NCBI GenBank assembly: GCA_005885035.1
Contig: VAXZ01000067.1
Location: 1-39,121 of the forward strand
Origin: Actinomycetota bacterium
Lineage (GTDB): Bacteria > Actinomycetota > UBA4738 > HRBIN12
Direction of reading: 5' to 3'
DNA: 39,121 nucleotides
Shown here: positions 18,641 to 33,015 of the stretch, in pieces
How positions within the stretch are numbered: position 1 is the first letter of the stretch
How the letters are laid out: each line of letters opens with the position of its first letter
Position numbers and translations under genes: made by a program
Notes under the pieces: model-generated
Seen by the model: only the letters and a program-made list of their open reading frames with translations
The model's database searches: none
Told to the model about the DNA's origin: nothing

Positions 18641-20900
18641 TGCGCGTCCCGCTCACCTGGCTCCGCGAGTTCGCGCCGACGGATCTGGGAGCCGAGCAGC
18701 TCGCGGAGATCCTGATCCCCCGGGGGGTGCTGATCGAGGCGGTCGAGTGTCCCTGGGAGGGACTCGATGGCGTGGTCGTCGTGCGGGTCCTCGAGGTCCG
18801 CGACCACCCGAACTCGGACAAGCTCTGCGTGGCGCGGATCCAACATGGATCGGGGGAAGCCGAGCTGGTCGTCGGGGTTCGCAACATGGCCCCCGGCGAT
18901 CTCGTCCCGTGGGCACCGCCGGGCGCACGCGTGCCGGTCCTCACCGAGCCGCTGGCCACGCGCCGGGTCCGGGGGGTCGACTCGAACGGCATGCTGTGCT
19001 CGCCACGTGAGCTCGCGATCAGCCAGGACCACAGCGGCATCCTCATCCTCGACCAGGAGGAGCTCCGCGTCGGGGACGATCTGAAGCGAGGGCTCGGCCT
19101 TGACGAGGCCGTCTTCGACATCGAGGTCGAACCCAACCGTCCCGACTTCCTCAGCGTCTACGGCGTTGCGCGCGAGGCGGCGGCCGCGACCGGAGTGAAG
19201 CTCGTTCCCCTGGACACGTCGGTGGACGAGATGACCGACGCCGTCGCCGACGCGGTGACCGTGCGGATCGACGATCCCGCGGGTTGTCCGAGGTACGTCG
19301 CCCGGGCGGTCCGAGGGGTGGCGCATCGGCCGTCCCCGCTCGGCGTTCAGGCCCGGTTGACGGCCTGTGGCGTCCGACCGATCGACGCCGTCGTGGATGC
19401 GACCAACTACGCGATGCTCGAGACCGGTCAGCCGATGCACGCCTTCGATCTGGATCGGCTTGCCGGCCCCGGGATCGTCGTGCGGAAGGCCTCCGACGGC
19501 GAGCGGCTGCTAACCCTGGACGACGTGGAACGGACCCTCACGACCAAGGACCTGCTGATCTGTGACGCGGAGAAGCCCGTGGCGCTTGCCGGCGTGATGG
19601 GTGGACGAACCTCGGAGGTGTCCGAGGAGACCGCGGACGTGCTGCTCGAGAGCGCCTACTTCGCGCGGAGCGGCGTTCTGCTTACCGCACGCCGGTTCGA
19701 TCTGCACACGGAAGCGTCCCACCGGTTCGAACGCGGGACCGATCCGGAAGCGTGCTCCGGTGCGGCCGCACGATCGGCTACGCCGTTCCGGCCGCGGGGG
19801 CGACGTCGGTGTTCCACAGCCTCGGGATGACGACCCGCCTCGAAGGTGACCGGCTCGAGGTCGAGATCCCCGGCTACCGCACGGACATCGAACGTGAGGT
19901 TGATCTGATCGAGGAGGTCGTTCGGGTCGAGGGGTACGACAACGTCGGGGCGACGCTCCCGAGGGCCCCGCATCCGGGCGGCGTGCCGGATGGCTACGCG
20001 TTCGCCCGCCGGGTCAAGGGCGCGCTCGCGCGAACTGGCCTCCGGGAGGTCCGCCCGGTCCCGTTCGATGCCGCGTCCGATCTCGCCCTGTTCGGCGACA
20101 CGGACGCGATCCCCGTCACGAACCCTTTGCGCGCGGAGGAAGGGTTCCTGCGAACCAGGTTGACGCCGGGGTTGCTGCACGCCGTCGCGCTGAACCAGTC
20201 CCGAGGGGTGGATACCGTGCGGATCTTCGAGGTGGGCACGACGTTCCGCCTTGCGCACCCCTTCGTCGAGATCCGCAAGGCCGGATTCGCGTTGTGCGGG
20301 GGCGACGGCAAGGGCTGGTGGAGCGAGCGACGCCCGCTGGACGTGCTGGACGCGAAAGGGGTCTTGGAGTCGCTGCTGGACGACTTGGGGGTAGCCGACT
20401 GGTCCCTCGCCGATGCACCGGACGGCCCGTTCCACCCGGGGCGCTCCGCGCGGATCGTGATCGATGGATCACACGCTGGGGTGCTCGGGGAGATCCACCC
20501 ACGCGTCGCGGAGGCGCTCGACATCACCGGCCGTGTTGCGGTGGGGGTCCTCGGGCTTCGCGCCCTGGAAGGCGGCGCCCGCGGTCCGTTTGGCTTGACC
20601 GACGTTCCTCCGCGCTTCCCACCGGTCCATCGGGATCTCGCCTTCATCGTGGAGGCCGCGACGCCGGCCGGCGCCGTGCACGAGGCACTGCGCCGTGCCG
20701 GAGGCACGCTCCTCGCCTCGAGCTCTCTCTTCGACGTCTACGTGGGGGATCCGCTCCCTTCGGGAACGAAGGGCCTCGCGTTCTCGCTCGATCTCCGAGC
20801 CCCCGACAGGACGCTGCGAGACGAGGAGGCCCAGGAAGCCGTCGACCGGATCGTCGAGGAGCTCGGGCGGACGTTCGGCGCGAAGCTGCGGACGGGGTAG
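18640..20900 (+). pseudogene. pheT: Phenylalanine-tRNA ligase beta subunit, split by internal deletion and frameshift (two fragments: 18640 to about 19785 and about 19752 to 20900)
   Basis: N-part MRVPLTWLREFAPTDL...TEASHRFERGTDPEA in frame 18640; C-part GYAVPAAGATSVFHSLGMTTRLEGDRLEVEIPGYRTDIEREVDLIEEV...AKLRTG in frame 19752. Roughly 45-60 residues that normally link RFERG(V)DP to the B5 domain are missing. Confidence 0.85.
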
Positions 20901-20938
20901 CCGCCGGCGTCGCCGCCGCGGACTAGACTTCGGCACCC

Positions 20939-21871
20939 ATGCCGCGCGAGTACCTCCGGGACTACCTCTCCGTCGACGACCTGGGTCCGGCCGAGCTCCT
21001 GCACCTCCTCGACGTCGCGGATGCGCTCAAGGCGGATCGGACGCTCCAGCAGGACGCGCTCGCCGGCATGACCGTTGCGTTGCTCTTCGAGAAGGCCTCG
21101 ACCCGGACCCGGGTCTCTTTCGAGGTTGGCATCGGGCAGCTCGGCGGGCGTCCGCTCACCCTGTCGGGAACGGATCTGCAGCTCGGACGTGGAGAGACGA
21201 TCGAGGACACGGGCCGGGTCCTTTCGCGCTACGTGGACGCGATCGTCCTGCGGACGTTCGAGCAGGAGCGCTTGGAGGTCCTGGCCGAGGCCGCGACCGT
21301 GCCCGTGATCAACTCCCTCTCCGATTTCGAACATCCCTGTCAGGCGCTCGCGGATCTCATGACCATCCGCGAGCGCCTGGGCTCCTTGTCCGGAAAGGTC
21401 CTCGCGTACGTGGGAGACGGGAACAACGTGGCGCATTCCTTGCTCCTCGCCGGCGCGAAGACCGGGATGACGGTTCGGATCGCAGCTCCTGCCGGCTTCG
21501 AACCTATCCCGCAGGTGGTGCAGCGGGCGTCGGAGATCGCGGAGGAGACCGGGGGCGCGATCGAGATGCTCGCGGACCCGCAGACGGCGGTGAAAGGGGC
21601 GCACGTGCTCTACACCGACGTGTGGGCGAGCATGGGCCAAGAGGGAGAGGCCGACGCACGAGCGCTGGTCTTCGGTCCGTATCAGGTGAATCAGGCACTG
21701 CTCGACCTGGCGCATCCATCGGCGATCGTCCTGCACTGTTTGCCGGCGCACCGCGGACAGGAGATCACCGACGAGGTCATCGACGGGCCGCGATCGGCGG
21801 TCTGGGATCAGGCCGAGGATCGCCTGCATTCCCAGAAGGCCCTCCTCTTGGTCCTGTTCGATCTCGCCTGA
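20939..21871 (+). CDS. argF: Ornithine carbamoyltransferase
   Basis: EKASTRTRVSFEVG, DFEHPCQALADL, HCLPAHRGQEITDEV. Confidence 0.95.
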   Translation: MPREYLRDYLSVDDLGPAELLHLLDVADALKADRTLQQDALAGMTVALLFEKASTRTRVSFEVGIGQLGGRPLTLSGTDLQLGRGETIEDTGRVLSRYVDAIVLRTFEQERLEVLAEAATVPVINSLSDFEHPCQALADLMTIRERLGSLSGKVLAYVGDGNNVAHSLLLAGAKTGMTVRIAAPAGFEPIPQVVQRASEIAEETGGAIEMLADPQTAVKGAHVLYTDVWASMGQEGEADARALVFGPYQVNQALLDLAHPSAIVLHCLPAHRGQEITDEVIDGPRSAVWDQAEDRLHSQKALLLVLFDLA

Positions 21872-21883
21872 GGGACGGTCGGG

Positions 21884-23605
21884 ATGACCCGTTCCAACGA
21901 CGACGTCGCGCACGTGCTGACCGAGTTCGCCGACCTCTTGGCGATCGTGGCGAACGACCCCTTCAAGCCTCGTGCGTACGAGAAGGCAGCGCGAGCGGTC
22001 GGTGGGTTCCCGGATGAGCTGCGGGACCTCGACGACGCCGGGATCCGCGCGATCCCGAACGTGGGGAAGTCGATCGCCGAGAAGGTTCGAAGCGTGCTCG
22101 ATACGGGAACGTTCCCCGAGCTCGAGGAACTGCGAGGGCAGGTTCCGTCCGGTGTCCGAGCCATGACCGCGATCCCCGGGTTCGGCCCGAAGAAGGCGAT
22201 GGTCGTGTACCGAGAGCTCGGGATCGATGGCCTCGAGGAGTTGGTGGCGGCGGCTCGAGACGGCCGCCTCCGGGGGCTCAAGGGGTTCTCGGCGAAGACC
22301 GAGGAGAACGTGCTCCAGGCCGTCCAGCGCGCCCAACGCGATACCGGCAGGGTCACGATCGATATCGCGATGGGGGTGGCGGAGGCCCTCCTCGAGCGTC
22401 TCCGGGCGATCCCCGATGTTCGGCGGGCCGATCTCGCGGGCTCGTTGCGGCGGATGGCCGAGACGGTCGGCGACGTCGATCTGTTGGTCGCAAGCGGGTC
22501 ACCGGCTCCGATCATGGATGCCTTCACGGGGTACGAAGACGTGGAACAGATCCTCGCGCGGGGCGAGACGAAGTCCTCGGTCGTGACCCGCTCCGGCCTC
22601 CAGGTGGATCTTCGGGTGATCCCCAACGAGGCGTGGGGCGCGGCGATGATCTATTTCACCGGGTCGAAGGCGCATAACGTGCGGATCCGGGAGATGGCCG
22701 TCCGCAAGGGTCTCAAGCTGAACGAGTACGGGCTCTTCGAGGTGGAGACCGACGCGTTGATCGCCGCGGAGACCGAGCGCGACGTCTACGAACGGCTCGG
22801 GCTGCCGTTCATCGAACCGACGTTGCGGGAGGATGGTGGCGAGATCGAAGCTGCCCTGGCCGGCGAGCTCCCACGGGTCGTGACCTTGGAACAGATGCGC
22901 GGCGACCTGCACACGCACACCGATCTTACCGACGGCGTCGCGACCCTCGAACAGATGCTTGCGGCGGCGACCGGCAAACGCTACGCCTACTACGCCGTGA
23001 CGGACCATGCGCCGAACCTGGCGATGCAGCGGATGACAAACCAGAAGATGGTCGCTCAGCGAGCGAAACTGAGGACGCTCCAGGATCGCTACCCACGGAT
23101 GACCTTGCTGCACGGAACGGAGCTGAACATCGATCCCGACGGAGGGGTCGACTGGCCGGCTTCGTTCCTGAAGGGGTTCGACCTCACGGTGGCCTCGATC
23201 CACTCCCACTTCACGCAGTCACGCCAGGCGATGACCCGCCGGATGATCCGAGCGATGGAGAACCCCCACGTCAACGTGATCGGCCATCCCACGACGCGGA
23301 AGATCGGACGGCGCGATCCGGTGGACCTCGACCTGGACGCGGTGTTCGAGGCGGCGGCCCGGACCGGAACCGCGCTGGAGATCGACGCGTATCCGGACCG
23401 CCTGGATCTCCGGGACGAGCACGTCCGGCGGGCGCGTCGCTACGGCGTTCGGTTCTCGATCGACACCGACGCGCACGCGGTCGGCCACCTCGACGCGATG
23501 CGCTACGGGATCGGCGTCGCCCAGCGAGGATGGCTGACGAAGGACGACGTGATCGATGCCTGGCCGCTCACGAAGCTCCGCCGGTTCCTCCGGAAGGGCC
23601 CGTGA
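21884..23605 (+). CDS. polX: DNA polymerase/3'-5' exonuclease PolX (POLXc + PHP)
   Basis: 573 aa; HhH motifs, GSLRRMAETVGDVDLLV, and PHP motifs GDLHTHTDLTDG, VTDHAPN, SIHSH, GHPTTR, DTDAH. Confidence 0.94.
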   Translation: MTRSNDDVAHVLTEFADLLAIVANDPFKPRAYEKAARAVGGFPDELRDLDDAGIRAIPNVGKSIAEKVRSVLDTGTFPELEELRGQVPSGVRAMTAIPGFGPKKAMVVYRELGIDGLEELVAAARDGRLRGLKGFSAKTEENVLQAVQRAQRDTGRVTIDIAMGVAEALLERLRAIPDVRRADLAGSLRRMAETVGDVDLLVASGSPAPIMDAFTGYEDVEQILARGETKSSVVTRSGLQVDLRVIPNEAWGAAMIYFTGSKAHNVRIREMAVRKGLKLNEYGLFEVETDALIAAETERDVYERLGLPFIEPTLREDGGEIEAALAGELPRVVTLEQMRGDLHTHTDLTDGVATLEQMLAAATGKRYAYYAVTDHAPNLAMQRMTNQKMVAQRAKLRTLQDRYPRMTLLHGTELNIDPDGGVDWPASFLKGFDLTVASIHSHFTQSRQAMTRRMIRAMENPHVNVIGHPTTRKIGRRDPVDLDLDAVFEAAARTGTALEIDAYPDRLDLRDEHVRRARRYGVRFSIDTDAHAVGHLDAMRYGIGVAQRGWLTKDDVIDAWPLTKLRRFLRKGP

Positions 23606-24210
23606 CGACGCGACTGCCCCGCCGATCGTTCGCGCGATCCGCGACCGAGGTCGCGCCGGAGCTCCTGGGTCACATCCTCGCGCGGCGGCTCCCGGACGGC
23701 GTTGTCCTCCGTGCGCGGATCGTCGAAACGGAGGCTTACGATCAGAATGACCCGGCGAGTCATGCCTACCGGGGTCGCACCCCACGCGTCCGTGTCATGT
23801 TCGGACCTCCCGGACATCTCTACGTGTACTTCACCTACGGTATGCACCACTGCATGAACGTGGTGACCGGTCCGGTTGGGACGGCAAGCGCGGTCTTGCT
23901 CAGAGCGGCGCAGCCGCTCGAAGGGATGGAACGGATGTCGATCCGCAGGCGCACGGATCGCGTGCGCGACCTCTGCCGTGGGCCGGCCCGCCTCGCCCAA
24001 GCGTTCGACGTCGACCGAAGTCTCGATGGTGCTGACCTTGTGCGGGGGAGCGAGATCTGGATCGAACGGGGCCCGGGCGCCTCCGCCGCGAGCATCCGCC
24101 GCGGCCCTCGCGTCGGGATCCGGGTCGGGACCGACCTGCCCTGGCGCTTCTGGATCGACGGTCCGTGGGTGTCGGTCAGCCGGCCGGCGGCGGTGCTTTC
24201 GCCACGGTGA
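23602..24210 (+). CDS. mpg: 3-methyladenine DNA glycosylase (AAG/MPG family)
   Basis: GTG 23602 overlapping the polX stop; VETEAYDQNDPASHAYRGRTPR, MFGPPGHLYVYFTYGMHHCMNVV, LCRGPARLAQAF. Confidence 0.94.
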   Translation: MTTRLPRRSFARSATEVAPELLGHILARRLPDGVVLRARIVETEAYDQNDPASHAYRGRTPRVRVMFGPPGHLYVYFTYGMHHCMNVVTGPVGTASAVLLRAAQPLEGMERMSIRRRTDRVRDLCRGPARLAQAFDVDRSLDGADLVRGSEIWIERGPGASAASIRRGPRVGIRVGTDLPWRFWIDGPWVSVSRPAAVLSPR

Positions 24211-26416
24211 CCGTGATCGTGGCCGTCTGGAAGTCGGGCACCCCGCCCGCCGGCACCTGATAGATGATCGTCCCCGGGGGTTGCGTGCTCGCTTCGGTTC
24301 GCACCTGCACGTAGAAGCCGCTCTGTTGGAGGGTCGCGAGCCCCTCTGCCTGTGCGAACCCGACGACCGACGGCACGATGACCTTCTGGTGCGAGGTCGG
24401 GGTCGTGCAGATCTGATCAGGCTCGGTCCCGGCGATGAAATGCAGGACCTCGACATCTATCGGCAGCGTGTACTCGTTCGGCAAGCAATAGGGGTGCTGC
24501 GTCACGTCGACCGCAACGGAGAGGTAGCGCACCTCGGGGGTCGGGAACGATTCCGCCGGCATCCCCGCCGTGGCCCTGAGCATCAGGACGCGCCAGATCT
24601 GCGCCGGGAAGGTCCCTCCGAATACGGTGATTCGGGTTCGCGGAGGTTCCATCGGGATCTGTCCTTGGTGGAACCCGACCCAGATAGCCGCGGTCAATTG
24701 GGGCACGGAGCCGATGAACCACGCGTTGTCGTGGTTGTCATCGGTCCCGGTCTTCCCGATCTGCGGCCGCCCGATGTTGGCTGCGGTTCCGGTGCCGTAC
24801 AGGACCGTGTCCTGCAGGATCCCATCCGCGGCCGCCGCCACATCGGGACCGACGACCTGCTGCGGGCGCGGGTCCGCCTGCCACACGAGGTTGCCGTTGG
24901 CGTCGGACACCGTCATGACCGGCACGGGGTCGACATGACGTCCGCCCGTCGCGAGCGTTCCGTACGCGCTCGCCATCTCGAGCGTGTTCGCCTCGTTGGA
25001 TCCGAGGACCGCGGACAGGTAAGGCTGCAACGGCGTGCTCGGGTTCGCGACCTTCGAGCAACACCGCATCCCCATCCGTCGCGCCGTCTCGACCACCGCC
25101 TCCGGGGTCAGGCGCTCGATCAGCTGGGCGTACACGGTGTTCACCGAGTAGACCGTCGCCGACCTGAGGCTCAAGGTGCCGTACCCGTTGCCCTCCGCGT
25201 TCGTCACGTGCCAGTACCCGCCGTCCGGGAGCGGGACGTCGATCGAGGAAGGCGCCGCGAACGTCGTGTCGGGAGAGATCCCGTGCTCGAGCGCGGTCAC
25301 CAACGCGAACGCCTTGAAGGCGGATCCGGTCTGTCTGCCCGACCCACCGATCCCGGTCGCGAGGTTCACCCGCCCGGCCGCGTCGTTCGCCCAATAATCC
25401 GCGTCCTTGCCACCGACCATGGCTCGGACGTACCCGGTGCGAGGATCGAGGACGGTGACGGCAGCATCGGGGTCGGACGGATACGTGAGGACGCTCGACA
25501 CGGCGTCCTGGGCGGCCGCCTGGACGCCGGGGTCGAGCGTCGTCGTGATCCGCAGGCCGCCCGCGAACAGCAACCGATAACGATCGTCGTACGTCTTGCC
25601 GAAAGCCGGGTTCGTCAGGAACCAGCGCTTGAAGTAGTCCACGAAATATGGATAGGGGTAGCGCAGCTCGGTACGGTCGCGCCGCAGCACGATCCTCTCG
25701 TGAACGGCCTCGCGGTACTGCTTCCCGGCGATGTATCCCTGTTCCCGCATCAGTCGGAGGACGACGTTGCGTCTGCCGATGGCGGAAGAACGACGAACGA
25801 AGGGATCGAAATGGTTGGGCGCGGTGATGAGCCCGGCGAGCATCGCGCACTCGGCGAGTGTCAGATCGCTCGCATCGACGCCGATGTAGGTCTTGGCCGC
25901 GGCTTGGATCCCGTAGGCCCCCTCACCGAAGTACACCGTGTTCAGGTACCGCGTGAGGATCTCCTGTTTCGAGAGCCGGTCCTCGAGTTGCCATGCCAGG
26001 AGGGCTTCATCGACCTTCCGGCCGAAGCTCTGATCGTCGCCGACGTAGAGGTTCTTCACGAGCTGCTGGGTGATGGTCGAACCGCCCTCGACGACATGTC
26101 CGCTCCGAAGATCGTTGACCGCGGCCCGCAGGATCGCTTCGGGGTCGACGCCATGGTGCGTGTAGAAGCGTCGGTCCTCGATCGCAACGACCGCGTCTCG
26201 GATGTTCTGCGTCATCTGCGCGCTCGTGAGTGCGACCCGGTTCTCGGTCGCATGCAGCGCGGTGATCAGCGATCCGTCCGACGCGTACAAGAAGGACGTC
26301 TGGGCGAGAGGCCGGACATGGTAGTCCTGCAATCGCGGCGGGCTACACGCGACCATCCCGCAGGCGAAGCAAGCGAGCACGACACAGGCGGCGAGGGGTC
26401 CCCGGACCTTCCGCAT
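24176..26416 (-). CDS. Class A penicillin-binding protein (GT51 + transpeptidase) with C-terminal PASTA domain
   Basis: AIEDRRFYTHHGVDPEAILRA, GGSTITQQLVKNLY, GSAFKAF (SxxK), SVN, KTGTDDN; PASTA-like VIVPSVVGFAQAEGLATLQQSGFYV. Confidence 0.94.
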   Translation of the reverse strand: MRKVRGPLAACVVLACFACGMVACSPPRLQDYHVRPLAQTSFLYASDGSLITALHATENRVALTSAQMTQNIRDAVVAIEDRRFYTHHGVDPEAILRAAVNDLRSGHVVEGGSTITQQLVKNLYVGDDQSFGRKVDEALLAWQLEDRLSKQEILTRYLNTVYFGEGAYGIQAAAKTYIGVDASDLTLAECAMLAGLITAPNHFDPFVRRSSAIGRRNVVLRLMREQGYIAGKQYREAVHERIVLRRDRTELRYPYPYFVDYFKRWFLTNPAFGKTYDDRYRLLFAGGLRITTTLDPGVQAAAQDAVSSVLTYPSDPDAAVTVLDPRTGYVRAMVGGKDADYWANDAAGRVNLATGIGGSGRQTGSAFKAFALVTALEHGISPDTTFAAPSSIDVPLPDGGYWHVTNAEGNGYGTLSLRSATVYSVNTVYAQLIERLTPEAVVETARRMGMRCCSKVANPSTPLQPYLSAVLGSNEANTLEMASAYGTLATGGRHVDPVPVMTVSDANGNLVWQADPRPQQVVGPDVAAAADGILQDTVLYGTGTAANIGRPQIGKTGTDDNHDNAWFIGSVPQLTAAIWVGFHQGQIPMEPPRTRITVFGGTFPAQIWRVLMLRATAGMPAESFPTPEVRYLSVAVDVTQHPYCLPNEYTLPIDVEVLHFIAGTEPDQICTTPTSHQKVIVPSVVGFAQAEGLATLQQSGFYVQVRTEASTQPPGTIIYQVPAGGVPDFQTATITVTVAKAPPPAG

Positions 26417-26466
26417 ACGGAGCGAAGCGTACCCCTGAACCTGAACGTTCTTGCGGAGGCGCTTGG

Positions 26467-26472
26467 TAGCAT
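26467..26472 (+). promoter_or_regulatory. Putative -10 box (TAGCAT) of the tyrS-like gene, leaderless arrangement
   Basis: TAGCAT ends 10 nt before ATG 26482, with no SD between. Confidence 0.4.
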
Positions 26473-26481
26473 CGCGACGCC

Positions 26482-27612
26482 ATGGCCGATGATGCCCTCG
26501 CGAGGCTGCAGAGCGGGGCCGCGGAGATCGCTCCCGAGGGCGGGCTAGTGGAGAAGCTCTCGCTGGGGAGACCGCTGCGCGTCAAGCTCGGTCTGGACCC
26601 GACCGCTCCCGTGGTCACGCTCGGCTGGGCGGTCGTCCTTCGGAAGCTGCGTGAGTTCCAGGATGCGGGACACCAGGCGGTCCTGATCGTCGGGGATTTC
26701 ACCGCGCGTGTCGGTGATCCGTCGGGGAGGTCATCGACCCGGCCGACGCTCTCCAAGGAGCAAGTCGATGCGTTCGCCGACCGATTGCTGTCCCAGTTGT
26801 GGAAGGTGATCGATCGTGATCGGGTCGCGCTCCGACGCAACTCGGAGTGGCTGGAACCACTGGGCGTCGAAGACGTGCTTCGCTTGACGGCGTCCACCAC
26901 GGTGGCGCGGATGGTGGAGCTCGGGGGCACCGACCAGCTCTTCAACCTGCTCGTCGGGCGCGAGCTGCAGAAGGATGTCGGGCAGGATCCGCAGATCGCC
27001 CTGACGATGCCGTTGCTCGAGGGGCTGGATGGCGTTCAGAAGATGAGCCAGTCGCTCGGGAACTACGTCGGAGTAGACGAGCCGCCGGAGAACATGTTCG
27101 GCAAGCTCATGTCGATCCCCGACGGCGTGATCGCTCGGTACGAGCTCCTCTGCACGGATCTCGGCCCAGAGGACAACGTCCGAGTCGTGGCGGGCTTGGC
27201 CGATGGCTCGCTGCACCCGAACACGGAGAAGCGGCGGATGGCAAGGGCCATCGTGGACCTTTACCACGGAGCCGGGTCGGGGGAGGTGGCCGAGCGGCGC
27301 TTCGATCTCGTTCACAAGCAGCATCGGATCCCGGGGGACGTACAGGATGTCCGGCTGCCCAAGAGCGTCTTCCGGGAGGAGCAGGACGGTTCGTGGATCG
27401 TCCACGTCCCCGCGCTCCTGGAAGCCATGGGGCTCGTGAGCAGCCGCTCGGAAGCGAGGCGGCTCCTGGCGCAGGGTGGTGTTCGGATGAACGGGCAGCC
27501 GCAACCGGCCGAGGATCTCCCGATCGAGGGCGAGCCCCCAGGTCCGATGGCCGGCTCGGTCTGGCAGGTCGGTCGGCGACGCTTCGCGCGGTTCGCGGGC
27601 CTCACAGACTGA
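26482..27612 (+). CDS. Tyrosyl-tRNA synthetase-like protein with degenerate catalytic motifs
   Basis: TyrRS-like backbone VKLGLDPTAP..AVVLRKLREFQDAGHQAVLIVGDFTARVGDPSGR, ELGGTDQLFNLLVGRELQ, MFGKLMSIPD, C-terminal S4 domain. HIGH reads TLGW, KMSKS reads KMSQS, and about 38 aa are missing between TVARM and VELGGTDQ. Confidence 0.85.
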   Translation: MADDALARLQSGAAEIAPEGGLVEKLSLGRPLRVKLGLDPTAPVVTLGWAVVLRKLREFQDAGHQAVLIVGDFTARVGDPSGRSSTRPTLSKEQVDAFADRLLSQLWKVIDRDRVALRRNSEWLEPLGVEDVLRLTASTTVARMVELGGTDQLFNLLVGRELQKDVGQDPQIALTMPLLEGLDGVQKMSQSLGNYVGVDEPPENMFGKLMSIPDGVIARYELLCTDLGPEDNVRVVAGLADGSLHPNTEKRRMARAIVDLYHGAGSGEVAERRFDLVHKQHRIPGDVQDVRLPKSVFREEQDGSWIVHVPALLEAMGLVSSRSEARRLLAQGGVRMNGQPQPAEDLPIEGEPPGPMAGSVWQVGRRRFARFAGLTD

Positions 27613-27649
27613 TCTGCGCGCGAACGGGTGTTCGAACGGGATGCTCCGG

Positions 27650-27677
27650 TTGACGCCTCGGGGGGGGCTGCTAGTCT
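27650..27677 (+). promoter_or_regulatory. Putative rRNA operon promoter
   Basis: TTGACG (27650-27655), 16-bp spacer containing a run of Gs, TAGTCT (27672-27677). Confidence 0.55.
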
Positions 27678-27742
27678 CTCCTTCGGCGCGGCCCCCTGCG
27701 CGAGGACGTACACCTGCGCGGGGAGTCTCGCGTCCGCTCGGA

Positions 27743-27753
27743 CCTTGAGAACT
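27743..27753 (+). promoter_or_regulatory. boxA-like antitermination element in the rRNA leader
   Basis: CCTTGAGAACT, resembling actinobacterial boxA (TGTTTGAGAAC); repeated before 23S. Confidence 0.55.
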
Positions 27754-27765
27754 GAACAGCGTGTG
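27752..27765 (+). other. 5' strand of the 16S rRNA processing stem
   Basis: CTGAACAGCGTGTG is the exact reverse complement of CACACGCTGTTCAG at 29570-29583, flanking 16S. Confidence 0.7.
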
Positions 27766-27944
27766 AAGCCAGTGACCTCGTCACTCCGAGGCCGGTTCGC
27801 CGTGTCCTCGGCTTGACGACCGTACACAACGAGAACCGTTCCGTGATTTGCTTGCGGGGCGGGTCAGGAGGCCGGCCGAAGGTGCCTCTTCGGTCGGCCG
27901 ACTCCAGAAGACAGCGAAGCCGGCCTTCAGGCCGGACGAGCGAT

Positions 27945-29473
<1,529 letters not shown>

Positions 29474-29608
29474 AGCCTTTTGGCACTCCGATCCTCATGA
29501 TCCACCTCGAGGTATCGGGAGACTCCAGGTCGATCGCTGGCTGCCCGTCTCATGCATCGGCGTGAGCGGCACACGCTGTTCAGCTTTGAGGGTGCGAGCC
29601 CTCGGGCA

Positions 29609-29619
29609 CCTTGAGAACT
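29609..29619 (+). promoter_or_regulatory. boxA-like element in the 16S-23S spacer
   Basis: Second copy of CCTTGAGAACT. Confidence 0.55.
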
Positions 29620-29637
29620 CGATAGCGAGCGCGAGCA
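29620..29637 (+). other. 5' strand of the 23S rRNA processing stem
   Basis: CGATAGCGAGCGCGAGCA is the exact reverse complement of TGCTCGCGCTCGCTATCG at 32750-32767, flanking 23S. Confidence 0.75.
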
Positions 29638-29646
29638 TCTACAACA

Positions 29647-32746
<3,100 letters not shown>

Positions 32747-32830
32747 ATTTGCTCGCGCTCGCTATCGCGGTTCCCGAGCTCTGCTCGAGGGCTGCATCCT
32801 CACCATCGTCCGGCCGATCGGACACCGCGT

Positions 32831-32947
<117 letters not shown>

Positions 32948-32956
32948 CATCTTCGA

Positions 32957-32990
32957 AGGGGCCGCCCGCGCATCCGCGCGGGCGGCCCCT
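32957..32990 (+). terminator. Strong hairpin terminator after the rRNA operon
   Basis: Perfect 15-bp stem AGGGGCCGCCCGCGC-ATCC-GCGCGGGCGGCCCCT followed by a short T-containing stretch (cgctttc). Confidence 0.85.
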
Positions 32991-33015
32991 CGCTTTCGAT
33001 TACCCTCGATGACAC

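Noticed and set aside
23876-26548. 890-aa plus-strand ORF
   Set aside because: Antisense shadow of the PBP gene and out-of-frame with mpg; Arg/Asp/His-rich composition without domains, typical of high-GC mirror ORFs.
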